DNA of 64,000 nt from Streptomyces sp. SCSIO 30461. GTDB taxonomy: Bacteria; Actinomycetota; Actinomycetes; Streptomycetales; Streptomycetaceae. Shown one piece after another: positions 26,166 to 33,843 of the stretch; the stretch's first letter is position 1; each line of letters starts with the position of its first letter. The notes under the pieces are model-generated. The model had not been told where the DNA came from. It ran no database searches and saw only the letters and a list, made by a program, of their open reading frames with translations. The DNA lies in NCBI RefSeq assembly GCF_037023745.1, contig NZ_CP146101.1, positions 682,001-746,000 on the forward strand, in the 5' to 3' direction. Position numbers and translations under genes: made by a program.

Positions 26166-26190
26166 CCCTCCCGACCTCCCCACGGGAGGG
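26166..26190. terminator. Hairpin after murQ
   Basis: CCCTCCCG (26166-26173) pairs with CGGGAGGG (26183-26190) around a nine-base loop, 120 bases after murQ. No T-run, so terminator by position. Confidence 0.45.
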
Positions 26191-26213
26191 TCGACGCCTG
26201 CCTCGGCGTTGGG

Positions 26214-26348
26214 CTACGCGGTCGTCGTGATCGCGGCCCGGCCCAACCTCAGCAGCCACTTCCTGGTCAGCTCCAGCAGCTGAGCGCGGTCGAGTCTGCC
26301 GTGGTCGGCGGCCAACGGGATCTTCGGCGCCGTCCATATGGTGTGCAT
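26214..26348 (-). CDS. Possible small protein or gene fragment
   Basis: 44 codons from an ATG at 26348 read as plausible protein (HTIWTAPKIPLAADHGRLDR and AQLLELTRKWLLRLGRAAI). There is no clear ribosome site, and the frame continues upstream (AGYTPTYRNGL), so it may be the tail of a lost gene. Not recognised. Confidence 0.3.
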   Translation of the reverse strand: MHTIWTAPKIPLAADHGRLDRAQLLELTRKWLLRLGRAAITTTA

Positions 26349-26511
26349 CAAGCCGTTCCGATACGTGGGCGTGTATCCGGCGCTGAGGCGGGCGACAGGG
26401 CGCGAGTGGCGGGCGGGCACCGCCGAACGGGCCGCCGGACAGCGCGGACAGGCGGTGCGGACAGGCGGACAAAGGGTCTCCTCACCTCGGCGGGGCTGCC
26501 AGACTCGCCGT

Positions 26512-27081
26512 ATGAGACTTTTCGCCGGCCTGGTGCCGCCCGCGGACGCCGTCAGCGAACTCAGCCGCGTCGTCGATCGCCTGCACACCCTGCCCGGCTC
26601 CGAAGGGCTGCGCTGGACGGGGCGTCCCGGCTGGCACTTCACCCTTGCCTTCATGGGGGAGGTCGACGAGTCGCTGCTGCCCGACCTGCGCGAGCGGCTC
26701 AGGCGTGCGGCACACCGCAGCGAGGCGTTCCCGCTGCGGCTGCACGGCGGCGGTCATTTCGGCCGACGGGCGCTCTGGGTCGGTGCGGCGGGCGGTATCG
26801 ACGCCATGCGCATGCTGGCCGAGCGAGCGGACGCCGCGGCCCGGCGGGCAGGCGTGGCGATGGAGGAGCACCGCCGCTACCAGGCCCATCTGACCATTGC
26901 CAGGGCCCGCGCGGATGTGGACCTCGTGCCGTACGTGAACGAGCTGCACGCCTTTGAGGGCGCCCCGTGGGCTGTGGGCGAGCTGCTGCTGATCCGCAGC
27001 AACCTGCCGGGCGGCGGTGAACCTGGCGCCCAGCCGCGTTACGAGGTCGTCGGCAACTGGCCGCTGGGCTCCGGGGGCTGA
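26512..27081 (+). CDS. thpR: RNA 2',3'-cyclic phosphodiesterase (2'-5' RNA ligase family)
   Basis: 189 residues. Two HxTx motifs mark the 2H phosphoesterase fold: HFTL (His42) and HLTI (His126), each in the expected half of the protein. The start RLFAGLVPP and the late LLLIRSNLPGGG are family-typical. Members hydrolyse 2',3'-cyclic phosphates on RNA or ligate 2'-5' ends in vitro; the physiological substrate is unclear. The ATG at 26512 is chosen because homologues begin with MRLFAG-like sequence. Confidence 0.92.
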   Translation: MRLFAGLVPPADAVSELSRVVDRLHTLPGSEGLRWTGRPGWHFTLAFMGEVDESLLPDLRERLRRAAHRSEAFPLRLHGGGHFGRRALWVGAAGGIDAMRMLAERADAAARRAGVAMEEHRRYQAHLTIARARADVDLVPYVNELHAFEGAPWAVGELLLIRSNLPGGGEPGAQPRYEVVGNWPLGSGG

Positions 27082-27146
27082 GTGCGGGCGCTCCCGCTCA
27101 GGGCCCCGTGGGCGGATCACTCCGGCGCGCCGGTTACGCTCGAAGG

Positions 27147-27236
27147 GTGGACCCGAAGACCAGGAACCGGATCATGGCCGGTGTGCTCGTGCTGATGTTC
27201 GCGATCGTGGCGGTGGCAGCCGCGCTCGGCCGCTGA
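27147..27236 (+). CDS. 29-residue single-helix membrane peptide
   Basis: GTG start and TGA stop enclose 29 residues: a basic start (DPKTRNRI) then one hydrophobic helix (MAGVLVLMFAIVAVAAALG) ending in arginine. GAAGG directly precedes the start. The composition is exactly that of a bitopic micropeptide and is unlikely by chance; I believe similar peptides occur in other Streptomyces. Function unknown. Confidence 0.6.
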   Translation: MDPKTRNRIMAGVLVLMFAIVAVAAALGR

Positions 27237-27276
27237 CCGAGGCTGAGGACCGAGCGCGACTGCCAGTCGTGGCTCT

Positions 27277-27291
27277 CCGGGATCATCCCGG
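27277..27291. terminator. Short hairpin between converging genes
   Basis: CCGGGA-TCA-TCCCGG lies just beyond the aldo/keto reductase stop (minus strand) and after the micropeptide gene (plus strand). Small but perfect; a bidirectional terminator is possible. Confidence 0.35.
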
Positions 27292-27298
27292 CTACCGG

Positions 27299-28288
27299 CT
27301 ACCAGGCGAAGGCCTCCGGTGACGGCCCAGGTCCCGGGAAGATCTCGTCCAGCTGGCCCAGCAGGTCCTCGCTCAGCTTCAGCTCGACCGCGCGCAGCGC
27401 CGAAGCCACCTGCTCCACCGTGCGGGGCCCGACGATCGGCCCGGTCACGCCCGGACGGGTGAGCAGCCAGGCAAGAGCCACCTCGCCCGGAGCCAGCCCG
27501 TGCTTGTCCACCAGGTCCTCGTAAGCCTGCACCTTCTCCCGTACGGACGTGTCGGCGAGCGAAGCCGCGGAGCGCCCCTCGGATCGGCGCCCGCCCGCGG
27601 CCTCCTTCCTGATCACGCCACCGAGCAGCCCGCCGTGCAGCGGCGACCAGGGGATGACCCCGAGGCCGTACTCCTGGGCGGCGGGGATGACCTCCATCTC
27701 GGCGCGCCGCTCGGCGAGGTTGTACAGGCACTGCTCGCTGACCAGCCCGACCATGCCCAGCCGGGTGGCTCCCTCGTTGGCCTGGGCGATCTTCCATCCG
27801 GGGAAGTTGGATGAGCCGGCGTAGAGGATCTTGCCCTGCTTGATCAGTACGTCGACGGCCTGCCAGATCTCCTCGACCGGGGTGTCCCGGTCGACGTGGT
27901 GGAACTGGTACAGGTCGATGTGGTCCGTCCGGAGGCGCTTGAGGCTGGCGTCCACGGCGCGCCGGATGTTGAGCGCCGAGAGCTTGTCGTGGTTGGGCCA
28001 GGCGGCACCGTCCGCGCCCATGTTGGCGTAGCCCTTGGTGGCGAGCACGACCTTGTCCCGGCGGTCGCCACCCTGGGCGAACCAGTTGCCGATGATCTCC
28101 TCGGTGCGGCCCTTGTTCGCCCCCCAGCCGTAGGCGTTGGCGGTGTCGAGGAAGTTGACGCCCGCGTCGAGTGCGGCATCCATGATCGTATGGCTGTTCG
28201 CCTCGTCGGTCTGTGGTCCGAAGTTCATCGTGCCGAGGACGAGTCGGCTGACCTTGAGTCCCGTGCGTCCGAGCTGCGTGTACTCCAT
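27299..28288 (-). CDS. Aldo/keto reductase
   Basis: 329 residues. NADPH-dependent oxidoreductase of the AKR superfamily with the catalytic tetrad Asp48, Tyr53 (DTANAYGWG), Lys85 (LATKGY) and His130 (YQFHHVD), and the cofactor segment VGPRTVEQV near the end. The YTQLGRTGLKVSRLVLGTM start is classic for the Tas/YajO-type branch. The physiological carbonyl substrate cannot be deduced. The ATG at 28288 begins the conserved region. The upstream gap to the next gene is short (74 bases) and that gene is on the same strand. Confidence 0.92.
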   Translation of the reverse strand: MEYTQLGRTGLKVSRLVLGTMNFGPQTDEANSHTIMDAALDAGVNFLDTANAYGWGANKGRTEEIIGNWFAQGGDRRDKVVLATKGYANMGADGAAWPNHDKLSALNIRRAVDASLKRLRTDHIDLYQFHHVDRDTPVEEIWQAVDVLIKQGKILYAGSSNFPGWKIAQANEGATRLGMVGLVSEQCLYNLAERRAEMEVIPAAQEYGLGVIPWSPLHGGLLGGVIRKEAAGGRRSEGRSAASLADTSVREKVQAYEDLVDKHGLAPGEVALAWLLTRPGVTGPIVGPRTVEQVASALRAVELKLSEDLLGQLDEIFPGPGPSPEAFAW

Positions 28289-28362
28289 GGGCTCAAGCCA
28301 ACTGCGTCAGGTCCGCTCGGGGCAAGGGTGCTCACCTGATCGCCGCCATCGGATCAGCCGTG

Positions 28363-28896
28363 TCACATGGCGCCGAACCAGCTCGCCGCGTCGAGCCGGA
28401 ACGAGTCCGCCGCCACGACCGTCCGCAACCCGTCCTCCACCTGGGACAGCTGCTTCGTACCCAGGGCCATGGCCCACTCGGCGCGCAGTTCGTCGAAGAC
28501 GGCCGCCGACCTGGCCAGGGCGTCCGCGCCGTGCGGGGTGAGGCGGATGGTCTTGCGACGGGCATCGGCGGGATCGTCGGTGCGCTCGGCGTACCCCAGC
28601 ACGACCAGCCGGTCGACGGTCTTCCCGGCCGCCTGCTTTGACACCCCGAGACGCCGCCCCACCTCGCTCGCCGTGGGGTGGCCGCCTCCGGGTGCCGCGA
28701 TCGCCTGGAGCGCGAAGCCGTATGCGGGCCTGAGGTCCGGATGACCCTGTCGTGCCAGCTCGCTGTGGAGACGGTCGATGAGGGTACGGAAGCCCGCGAA
28801 GAGGAGCAGGGGCAGCTCATAGCCCTTGCTGTTCGTGCCAGCCTTGCCCCCCTTGCCGAATTCGACAACCAGGTTTACTTTATTTTGGTCAACCAT
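28363..28896 (-). CDS. MarR-family transcriptional regulator
   Basis: 177 residues. Winged helix with helix-turn-helix HPTASEVGRRLGVSKQAAGK (about residues 74-93) and wing YAERTDDPADARRKTIRLT. It is divergent from an AhpD-like gene whose start is only 25 bases away, the usual layout for a MarR regulator and its target. TAGAAT at 28904-28909 (minus strand) would place the transcript start at the ATG of 28896, giving a leaderless mRNA; an ATG at 28905 is the alternative. An inverted repeat lies inside the first codons. Confidence 0.88.
   Translation of the reverse strand: MVDQNKVNLVVEFGKGGKAGTNSKGYELPLLLFAGFRTLIDRLHSELARQGHPDLRPAYGFALQAIAAPGGGHPTASEVGRRLGVSKQAAGKTVDRLVVLGYAERTDDPADARRKTIRLTPHGADALARSAAVFDELRAEWAMALGTKQLSQVEDGLRTVVAADSFRLDAASWFGAM
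28873..28893. promoter_or_regulatory. Candidate MarR operator within the regulator's first codons
   Basis: GTTTAC (28873-28878) and GTCAAC (28888-28893) form an imperfect inverted repeat with nine bases between, in an A/T-rich island. The divergent AhpD-like gene starts at 28922, so its promoter must overlap this site. Confidence 0.5.
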
Positions 28897-28921
28897 GTTG
28901 TCCATTCTAGGAGGGGGAGGC

Positions 28922-29446
28922 ATGTTCACCGAGCACACCCTGGAGAGCGCTCCGCAGGCGGCCCGCAAGGCCCTGGAGACGGTGTCGGCCAACCTCGGGC
29001 ATCTGCCCGAGGCGGTGTCAGCCGTGGCGCGACTCGCCGAGTCGCCCGAGCTGCTCACGGGATTCCTGCATGTCAGCGGGGCGTTCGAGCGTGGCACGCT
29101 GGAGCCGGTGGCTCGCGAGGTGGTCATCATGACCATCGCCGTGCGCAACGACTGTCATGTGTGCGTGGTGATGCACACGGGCAAGCTCCGTGCCCTCGGT
29201 GCGGACGAGCACCTGACTGCGGCGCTGTGCGAGCAGCGTCCGCTGCCCGATGAGCGCCTCGAAGGGGTGCGGCAGTTCACTCTCGCCGTTGTCGCCGCGG
29301 GCGGGGCCGTGAGTGACGATGAGCTGCGGCGGTTCCTGACGCTCGGCTACACGAAGCGCAACGCCCTGGAGGTCGTGCTCGGCATCGGGGCCTACACGAT
29401 GTCCACGTACGCCAACCGTCTGACGGGCGCGGGGCTCGGGGACTGA
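28922..29446 (+). CDS. Carboxymuconolactone decarboxylase / AhpD-like protein
   Basis: 174 residues. AhpD-like helical fold with the CxxC active site in a conserved context (REVVIMTIAVRNDCHVCVVM, His following). Such proteins are peroxidase-partner or thiol oxidoreductases, or decarboxylases when the second cysteine differs; both cysteines and the nearby histidine are present, which favours a redox role. The ATG at 28922 follows GGAGGGGGAGG. It is probably repressed by the divergent MarR protein and derepressed under oxidant or phenolic stress (inferred). Confidence 0.88.
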   Translation: MFTEHTLESAPQAARKALETVSANLGHLPEAVSAVARLAESPELLTGFLHVSGAFERGTLEPVAREVVIMTIAVRNDCHVCVVMHTGKLRALGADEHLTAALCEQRPLPDERLEGVRQFTLAVVAAGGAVSDDELRRFLTLGYTKRNALEVVLGIGAYTMSTYANRLTGAGLGD

Positions 29447-29867
29447 TCCCGCGGCACCGACCCGCGACACGCCGACGATCGGCGACACGCCAAGGTCCCG
29501 ACGCAGCATCAGGTCATGCCGGACGGCGTGCTAGGCGATGGCGCCGGGCCTGCGAGCGGGGCGTTGCCGGGAATTCCCCGGTTATTCCGGGCTTCGTGGG
29601 CCCCCTGCCGGGGGTGGCGGAAGGCTGGGGGCGGGCTTCGGGGCAGGGCGCGCCCGTCGGTCCGGGTGAGGGGGTGCGGTTCGGGGGGCCGTCCAATGGG
29701 TGATTATCGGCCCGATCGCCACCCGAAAAGCCCACGGTGTAGCTCGAATGCGGCGTTCTCGAATGGTGCGTCCCCGGAATTCGGCTGACGGTGAAGGCAG
29801 TCGCTGCTGCGAATCGATGAGCTGATGATGTGTCGGCCGTCGCAGTCGCGGCGAAAGGAATGGATCC
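29447..29867. other. Intergenic region before the repeat protein
   Basis: 421 bases without a convincing gene. It contains a direct repeat GGCGACACGCC-like pair near 29465-29492, the palindrome GGGAATTCCC at 29569-29578, and an A/T-richer section (29695-29860) likely to hold the promoter. The ribosome site AAAGGA lies shortly before the ATG at 29868. Confidence 0.4.
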
Positions 29868-31010
29868 ATGCGCTCTGCCCGCACCCTGTGGATTTCGGCC
29901 GCGGTCACCGCGGTCCTGTCGGTCACCGCTCCTGCCGCCTATGCCATCGCCGTCGCCGACGACCGTGGTGCCACCGGCGCCGCTTCCAGCCGCGATGGCG
30001 ACTACGGCGACGACTACTCGAAGTCCGACTACGGCAAGGACGACTACGGCAAGGACGACTACGGCAAGTCCGACTACTCCAAGGACGACTACGGCAAGGA
30101 CGACTACTCGAAGTCCGACTACGGCAAGGACGACTACTCGAAGTCCGACTACGGCAAGGACGACTACTCGAAGTCCGACTACGGCAAGGACGACTACTCG
30201 AAGTCCGACTACGGCAAGGACGACTACTCGAAGTCCGACTACGGCAAGGACGACTACGGCAAGGGTGGCTACGGCAAGGGTGGCTACGGCAAGGGTGGCT
30301 ACGACAAGGGCGACAAGGGTGGCTACGACAAGGGCGACAAGGGTGGCTACGGCAAGGGTGGCTACGACAAGGGTGGCTACGACAAGGGCGACAAGCCCTC
30401 GGGTGGCGTCAAGACCGGTGGTGGCGCTCTTGCCGGTGTCGTAGCCGATGGCGACTGGGACAAGGGTGACCACGACAAGGGTGGCTACGACAAGGGTGGC
30501 TACGACAAGGGTGGCTACGACAAGGGCGACAAGGGTGGCTACGACAAGGGTGGTCACGGCAAGGGTGGCTACGACAAGGGTGGCTACGACAAGGGCGACA
30601 AGGGTGGCTACGACAAGGGCAACAAGCCTGACGGTGGCGTCAAGGCCGGTGGTGGTGCCCTCAACGGCGTCGTGAACAGCGATGACTGGGACAAGGGCGA
30701 CAAGGGCGACTGGGACAAGGGTGGTCACGACAAGGGTGGCTACGACAAGGGCGACAAGGGTGGCTACGACAAGGGCGACAAGGGCGACAAGGGTGGCTAC
30801 GACAAGGGCGACAAGGGTGGCTACGACAAGGGGGGCAAGGGCGATTACGGCAACGGCAACAAGCCTGACGGTGGTGTCAAGACCGGTGGCGGTGGCCTCG
30901 CCTCGAACGGCAGCGCTCTGGCAGCCGGTTCGATCCTGATGCTCGGCGGTGTGGGCGCTGCTGTGTACAAGCTGCGTCGCCGCAACGCCTCCGGTGGTGC
31001 CGGCGCCTGA
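29868..31010 (+). CDS. Secreted Lys/Gly/Asp/Tyr repeat protein with sorting-signal-like C-terminus
   Basis: 380 residues. A signal peptide (RSARTLWISAAVTAVLSVTA, cleavage near AYA) precedes low-complexity repeats of DDYSKSDYGK (residues about 45-125) and then GGYDKG/GDKGGY units. Three related linkers, KPSGGVKTGGGALAGVV, KPDGGVKAGGGALNGVV and KPDGGVKTGGGGLASNG, divide it into modules. The last linker runs into a hydrophobic helix (SALAAGSILMLGGVGAAVYK) and LRRR, the layout of a cell-wall sorting signal, though no LPxTG or LAxTG is present; LASNG is the nearest. The downstream class F sortase is the obvious candidate partner. It is probably an abundant, flexible, charged surface or hyphal coat protein. 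No known family assigned. Confidence 0.8.
   Translation: MRSARTLWISAAVTAVLSVTAPAAYAIAVADDRGATGAASSRDGDYGDDYSKSDYGKDDYGKDDYGKSDYSKDDYGKDDYSKSDYGKDDYSKSDYGKDDYSKSDYGKDDYSKSDYGKDDYSKSDYGKDDYGKGGYGKGGYGKGGYDKGDKGGYDKGDKGGYGKGGYDKGGYDKGDKPSGGVKTGGGALAGVVADGDWDKGDHDKGGYDKGGYDKGGYDKGDKGGYDKGGHGKGGYDKGGYDKGDKGGYDKGNKPDGGVKAGGGALNGVVNSDDWDKGDKGDWDKGGHDKGGYDKGDKGGYDKGDKGDKGGYDKGDKGGYDKGGKGDYGNGNKPDGGVKTGGGGLASNGSALAAGSILMLGGVGAAVYKLRRRNASGGAGA
30091..30240 (+). repeat. Five perfect 30-bp tandem repeats
   Basis: Five consecutive identical 30-base units (each beginning ACGGCAAGGA and encoding ten residues, DYSKSDYGKD in register) occupy this interval, flanked by diverged copies. Identity at synonymous sites implies recent expansion; copy-number change would keep the frame. 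Confidence 0.95.
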
Positions 31011-31044
31011 TACGGCTCGTCCCGCAGCCGTATCGCCGCGTTGT

Positions 31045-31079
31045 CGCGGCCACCGTCCGGAAACCGGACGGTGGCCGCG
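31045..31079 (+). terminator. Strong hairpin between the repeat protein and sortase
   Basis: Perfect 16-base arms (31045-31060 and 31064-31079) enclose AAA. It should end or attenuate transcription from the repeat-protein gene before the sortase, which begins 57 bases later. Confidence 0.85.
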
Positions 31080-31135
31080 GCGCAGACGTCTTCCTGCCCC
31101 CGTCAGGCCGGTTCACAGCACAGAAAGGCGGACAC

Positions 31136-31843
31136 ATGACTTTCCGGCAGCCGTCCGATGAGCCGGCCCCGTCATTCATCGGGTCACTCACCTCTCTTCG
31201 GCAGGCCCTGTTGTGGCCCGCCGCCACCGTGGGTACGGGCGCGCTCCTTGTCTACGGCTCCTTCGACGCGTCCACGCTCCAACTCCAGCCGGCCCAGCCC
31301 GTTGTGGTGGTCACGCCCAGCCTCATCGGCCCCAACCCCCTCACGGCCAGTCCCCCCGCGGGTCCCGGGCCTGCCATGATCCGCTCCATCCCCCAGCGGA
31401 TCTCGATCCCCACCATTTCCGTGAACGCGCCCTTCACCCCGTTGACACTTGCCGCATCGGGCCAGCTCAACGCTCCGCCGGCCAACGACAAGAACCTCGT
31501 GGGCTGGTACAACGGCGGTGCCACACCGGGCGAACGCGGCACGGCCATCGTCGCGGGCCACTTCGACACGAAGACGGGCCCGGCGGTGTTCGTGAACCTC
31601 AAGGCGCTCAAGAAGGGCAGCAAGGTCGAGGTCACCCGTGCGGATGGCAAGGTCGCCACCTTCAAGGTCGACTCTGTGGAGTCCTTCAGCAAGGCGAAGT
31701 TCCCCAGCGCCCGTGTCTACAACGACGCCCCGACCGCCCAACTGCGGCTGATCACCTGCGGGGGGCAGTACGACCACAAGGCCAAGGACTACAAGGAGAA
31801 CGTGGTGGTCTTCGCTCACCTCGAATCCTCACGCAAGGCCTGA
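31136..31843 (+). CDS. Class F sortase
   Basis: 235 residues. An N-terminal membrane helix (ALLWPAATVGTGALLVYG) leads to a sortase barrel: SIPQRISIPTISVNAPF, the catalytic histidine in IVAGHFDTKTG, and the catalytic cysteine in LRLITCGGQYDHKAKDY, with an arginine at the expected place just before. The length and TCGG context fit class F, common in Actinobacteria and poorly characterised. It probably anchors a surface protein to the wall; the repeat protein just upstream is the likely substrate. The ATG at 31136 has AAAGGCGG before it. Confidence 0.9.
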   Translation: MTFRQPSDEPAPSFIGSLTSLRQALLWPAATVGTGALLVYGSFDASTLQLQPAQPVVVVTPSLIGPNPLTASPPAGPGPAMIRSIPQRISIPTISVNAPFTPLTLAASGQLNAPPANDKNLVGWYNGGATPGERGTAIVAGHFDTKTGPAVFVNLKALKKGSKVEVTRADGKVATFKVDSVESFSKAKFPSARVYNDAPTAQLRLITCGGQYDHKAKDYKENVVVFAHLESSRKA

Positions 31844-31967
31844 CTCCGAGCGCCAACCCTTCGACGTGCCGACGCCGTTGACCGGGTCCGGCGCGGTCTG
31901 AGCGGCACCCGGACGCAGACGTCGTATGACGTGCACGTACGAGGCGCCGCCCTGACGGTGCCGGATG

Positions 31968-32405
31968 TCAGACGTTCGCGTACACGCGGGTGGCGAATTC
32001 CGCGATCTGCGAGTCCGTGAGGTTCTTCGCCAGATTCGCCTCCGTGATCATGCCGATGAGCTGGTGGCCATGCGCCACGTCGATCACCGGAAGGCGCTTG
32101 ATCAGATGCTGTTCCATCATTGCGAGGGCTTCGTCGGCACCCGCGCCCGCGTCGATCCAGTGGAGTTCCCCGGCGAGTGAGCCCGCCTGGACGGTCGAGG
32201 GGTCGATGCCCTCAGCGCAGCACTGGACGACGATGTCGCGGTCGGTGATCAGGCCGGTGAGCCTGTTGTTGTCACCGCAGATGGGCAGACAGCCGACGTT
32301 CAGATCACGCATCATCCGCGACGCGTCACGCAGGGACTGGTGTGCGCCGATGCACTGGACGCCGCTGGTCATGATGTCGCGGGCGGTGAGCTGGTTCCGG
32401 GTCAT
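31968..32405 (-). CDS. Tandem CBS-domain protein
   Basis: 145 residues consisting of two CBS motifs: TARDIMTSGVQCIGAHQSLR ... NNRLTGLITDRDIV and the second with MEQHLIKRLPVIDVAHGHQL. Stand-alone CBS pairs bind adenosine nucleotides and report energy state; the partner is unknown. The ATG at 32405 begins the frame. Convergent with the sortase gene. Confidence 0.9.
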   Translation of the reverse strand: MTRNQLTARDIMTSGVQCIGAHQSLRDASRMMRDLNVGCLPICGDNNRLTGLITDRDIVVQCCAEGIDPSTVQAGSLAGELHWIDAGAGADEALAMMEQHLIKRLPVIDVAHGHQLIGMITEANLAKNLTDSQIAEFATRVYANV

Positions 32406-32474
32406 GGTTCCCTTCCGTGCCCTTCCGCGCCCCTCCTGCCGTGAGCCGGTGAGCGCGGTGAGTCTGTGCGCTGG

Positions 32475-32687
32475 TCAGGGCTGCGGGGGCCGGTCCTGGC
32501 CGGGCTGGCCCGTCTGTCCCGGCTGCTCGCCGAGCTGCTGCTTGAGCTTGTCCTGGGCTGTGTCGACCTGCCTGCTGTACTTGCCCTGGGTCCGCTCGTC
32601 CACCGTGTCGCCGCCCTTGTCGATGCCCTGCGACGCCTGGTGCTCGTGGCCCTTCAGCATCTGCTTGATCTTGTCCATCATGGACAT
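32475..32687 (-). CDS. MT0933-like antitoxin-family protein
   Basis: 70 residues: KIKQMLKGHEHQASQGIDKG and DERTQGKYSRQVDTAQDKL, followed by a Gln/Pro/Gly-rich tail. This pattern is shared by small actinobacterial proteins annotated as MT0933-like antitoxins. No toxin partner is adjacent, so a stress-induced or DNA-binding role is equally possible. The ATG at 32687 (or the one two codons on) starts it; an AGGGAGG ribosome site lies just upstream. Confidence 0.7.
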   Translation of the reverse strand: MSMMDKIKQMLKGHEHQASQGIDKGGDTVDERTQGKYSRQVDTAQDKLKQQLGEQPGQTGQPGQDRPPQP

Positions 32688-32821
32688 GGACGACCTCCCT
32701 GAGGTCTTGAGATGTGCCCCCCGCCTCCCAGGGTCACCCCCCGGCCGGTTGCCCGCACCTTCGCGGCCCGTCAGGGAAAACCCGTTGCCGCGCCGGTCGG
32801 CGGTGCTGGAGGCTTCCCGCC

Positions 32822-33106
32822 ATGTCCGCCAATGACGTGGCCGCCCTCTTCTCGCATGGGCGGCTCACCACCATCCCCCGCAGGCCCGTTCGGCGTGAAC
32901 AGCTGCTCAGACACCTCGCGCGCACCCTTTTCGAGACGGATCGCGACTACACCGAGTCCGAGGTCAACGACGCATTGCGCACGGTGCACGACGACGCCGC
33001 CGCGCTGCGCCGCTACCTGGTTGTCGCCGGACTGCTGGCCCGTACCAGGGACGGCCGCAGCTACGGCCGCGTCGCCGAGGCCCAGGGCTCGGCGACGGCC
33101 GAGTAG
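32822..33106 (+). CDS. DUF2087 domain protein
   Basis: 94 residues. The motif LTTIPRRPVRREQLLRHLAR ... FETDRDYTESEVNDALRTVH, then DDAAALRRYLVVAGLLAR, is the DUF2087 winged-helix-like domain, often seen at the end of ArsR-type regulators. Here it stands alone. The ATG at 32822 has GGAGG nine bases upstream. The 3' end overlaps the convergent SGNH gene by 46 bases. Possibly a small DNA-binding protein. Confidence 0.82.
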   Translation: MSANDVAALFSHGRLTTIPRRPVRREQLLRHLARTLFETDRDYTESEVNDALRTVHDDAAALRRYLVVAGLLARTRDGRSYGRVAEAQGSATAE

Positions 33107-33774
33107 GGACCGCCGAGGCCCCACGCCTGGTGCATCGCGTCGGCGAACGCGCCCGCCAGCTTGTGCTCGCCCGAAGGACCGGGGTGGGTTCCGTCGTAGG
33201 TGTCGGTGTGGATGTCGTACGCGTCGGGCGTGGAGGACAACAGCAGCGGCGCGGTGTCGGTGTCCAGGTCGGCCACGGTCTTGGCGAGCAGCTCGTTGAA
33301 GCGCTCGCACTCGGCGGCGAAGGGCGCGTCCGCCAGCGCCCTGACGTTGGGGATGACGGGCAGCAGTACAGCCCTGACATGCGGGTTCGCGCTGCGGGCG
33401 GCGGCGACGAACCTCCGGACGTTGTCGGCCGTCTGGTCGCTGTTCGTGTAGAAGCCGAGGTCTATCAGTCCGAGTGAGACCAGCAGGACGTCCGCGCGTG
33501 ACGTGCGCACCGCGTCCCCGATCAGCGGGGCCATGTGCAGCCAGCCCTCGCCCCAGCCGGCCAGGTGGCGGCGGGCGTGGGACGGGAAGTCCGGGTCGGC
33601 GTAGTCCGTCGAAACAGCGGCGTCGGCCATGGCGTCGTACAGCTCGCAGCGCGGGCCGACGATCTTGTACGGGCCACCGAACGACCGATTGAGGTGCTGC
33701 CACATCCGATAGCGCCAGGTGTAGTCGCCGGCGCGGCCGATGGTCATGGAGTCACCGACGAACATGAAACGCAT
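33061..33774 (-). CDS. SGNH/GDSL-type hydrolase
   Basis: 237 residues. The nucleophile block FVGDSMTIG (Ser9), the oxyanion glycine and asparagine regions, and the C-terminal catalytic DGTHPGPSGEHKLA are all visible. No signal peptide. Members are lipases, esterases or carbohydrate deacetylases; the substrate is not identified. The ATG at 33774 begins the family-typical MRFMFVGDS; ATGs at 33783 and 33786 are alternatives, the latter with GGGGG seven bases upstream. Its end overlaps the DUF2087 gene. Confidence 0.88.
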   Translation of the reverse strand: MRFMFVGDSMTIGRAGDYTWRYRMWQHLNRSFGGPYKIVGPRCELYDAMADAAVSTDYADPDFPSHARRHLAGWGEGWLHMAPLIGDAVRTSRADVLLVSLGLIDLGFYTNSDQTADNVRRFVAAARSANPHVRAVLLPVIPNVRALADAPFAAECERFNELLAKTVADLDTDTAPLLLSSTPDAYDIHTDTYDGTHPGPSGEHKLAGAFADAMHQAWGLGGPYSAVAEPWASATRP

Positions 33775-33843
33775 GGGCCCCATCATCGCCGACCCCCGCG
33801 GGGCGCGGTCCTGGCCGGTGACGTGACGATGGACACTTGGGGC

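Noticed and set aside
26038..26283. 81-codon plus-strand frame after murQ
   Set aside because: No ribosome site, serine/proline-rich and interrupted by a terminator-like hairpin; not protein-like.
29514..30728. Valine/alanine/leucine repeat frame on the minus strand
   Set aside because: It is the mirror of the DDYSKSDYGK repeats; the plus frame has a signal peptide, ribosome site and membrane tail.
30000..30860. CRISPR array
   Set aside because: The repeats are contiguous, in frame and coding; there are no unique spacers and no cas genes.
31968..32687. Toxin-antitoxin operon
   Set aside because: The CBS protein is not a toxin and the genes are 69 bases apart with independent ribosome sites; no toxin fold is visible.
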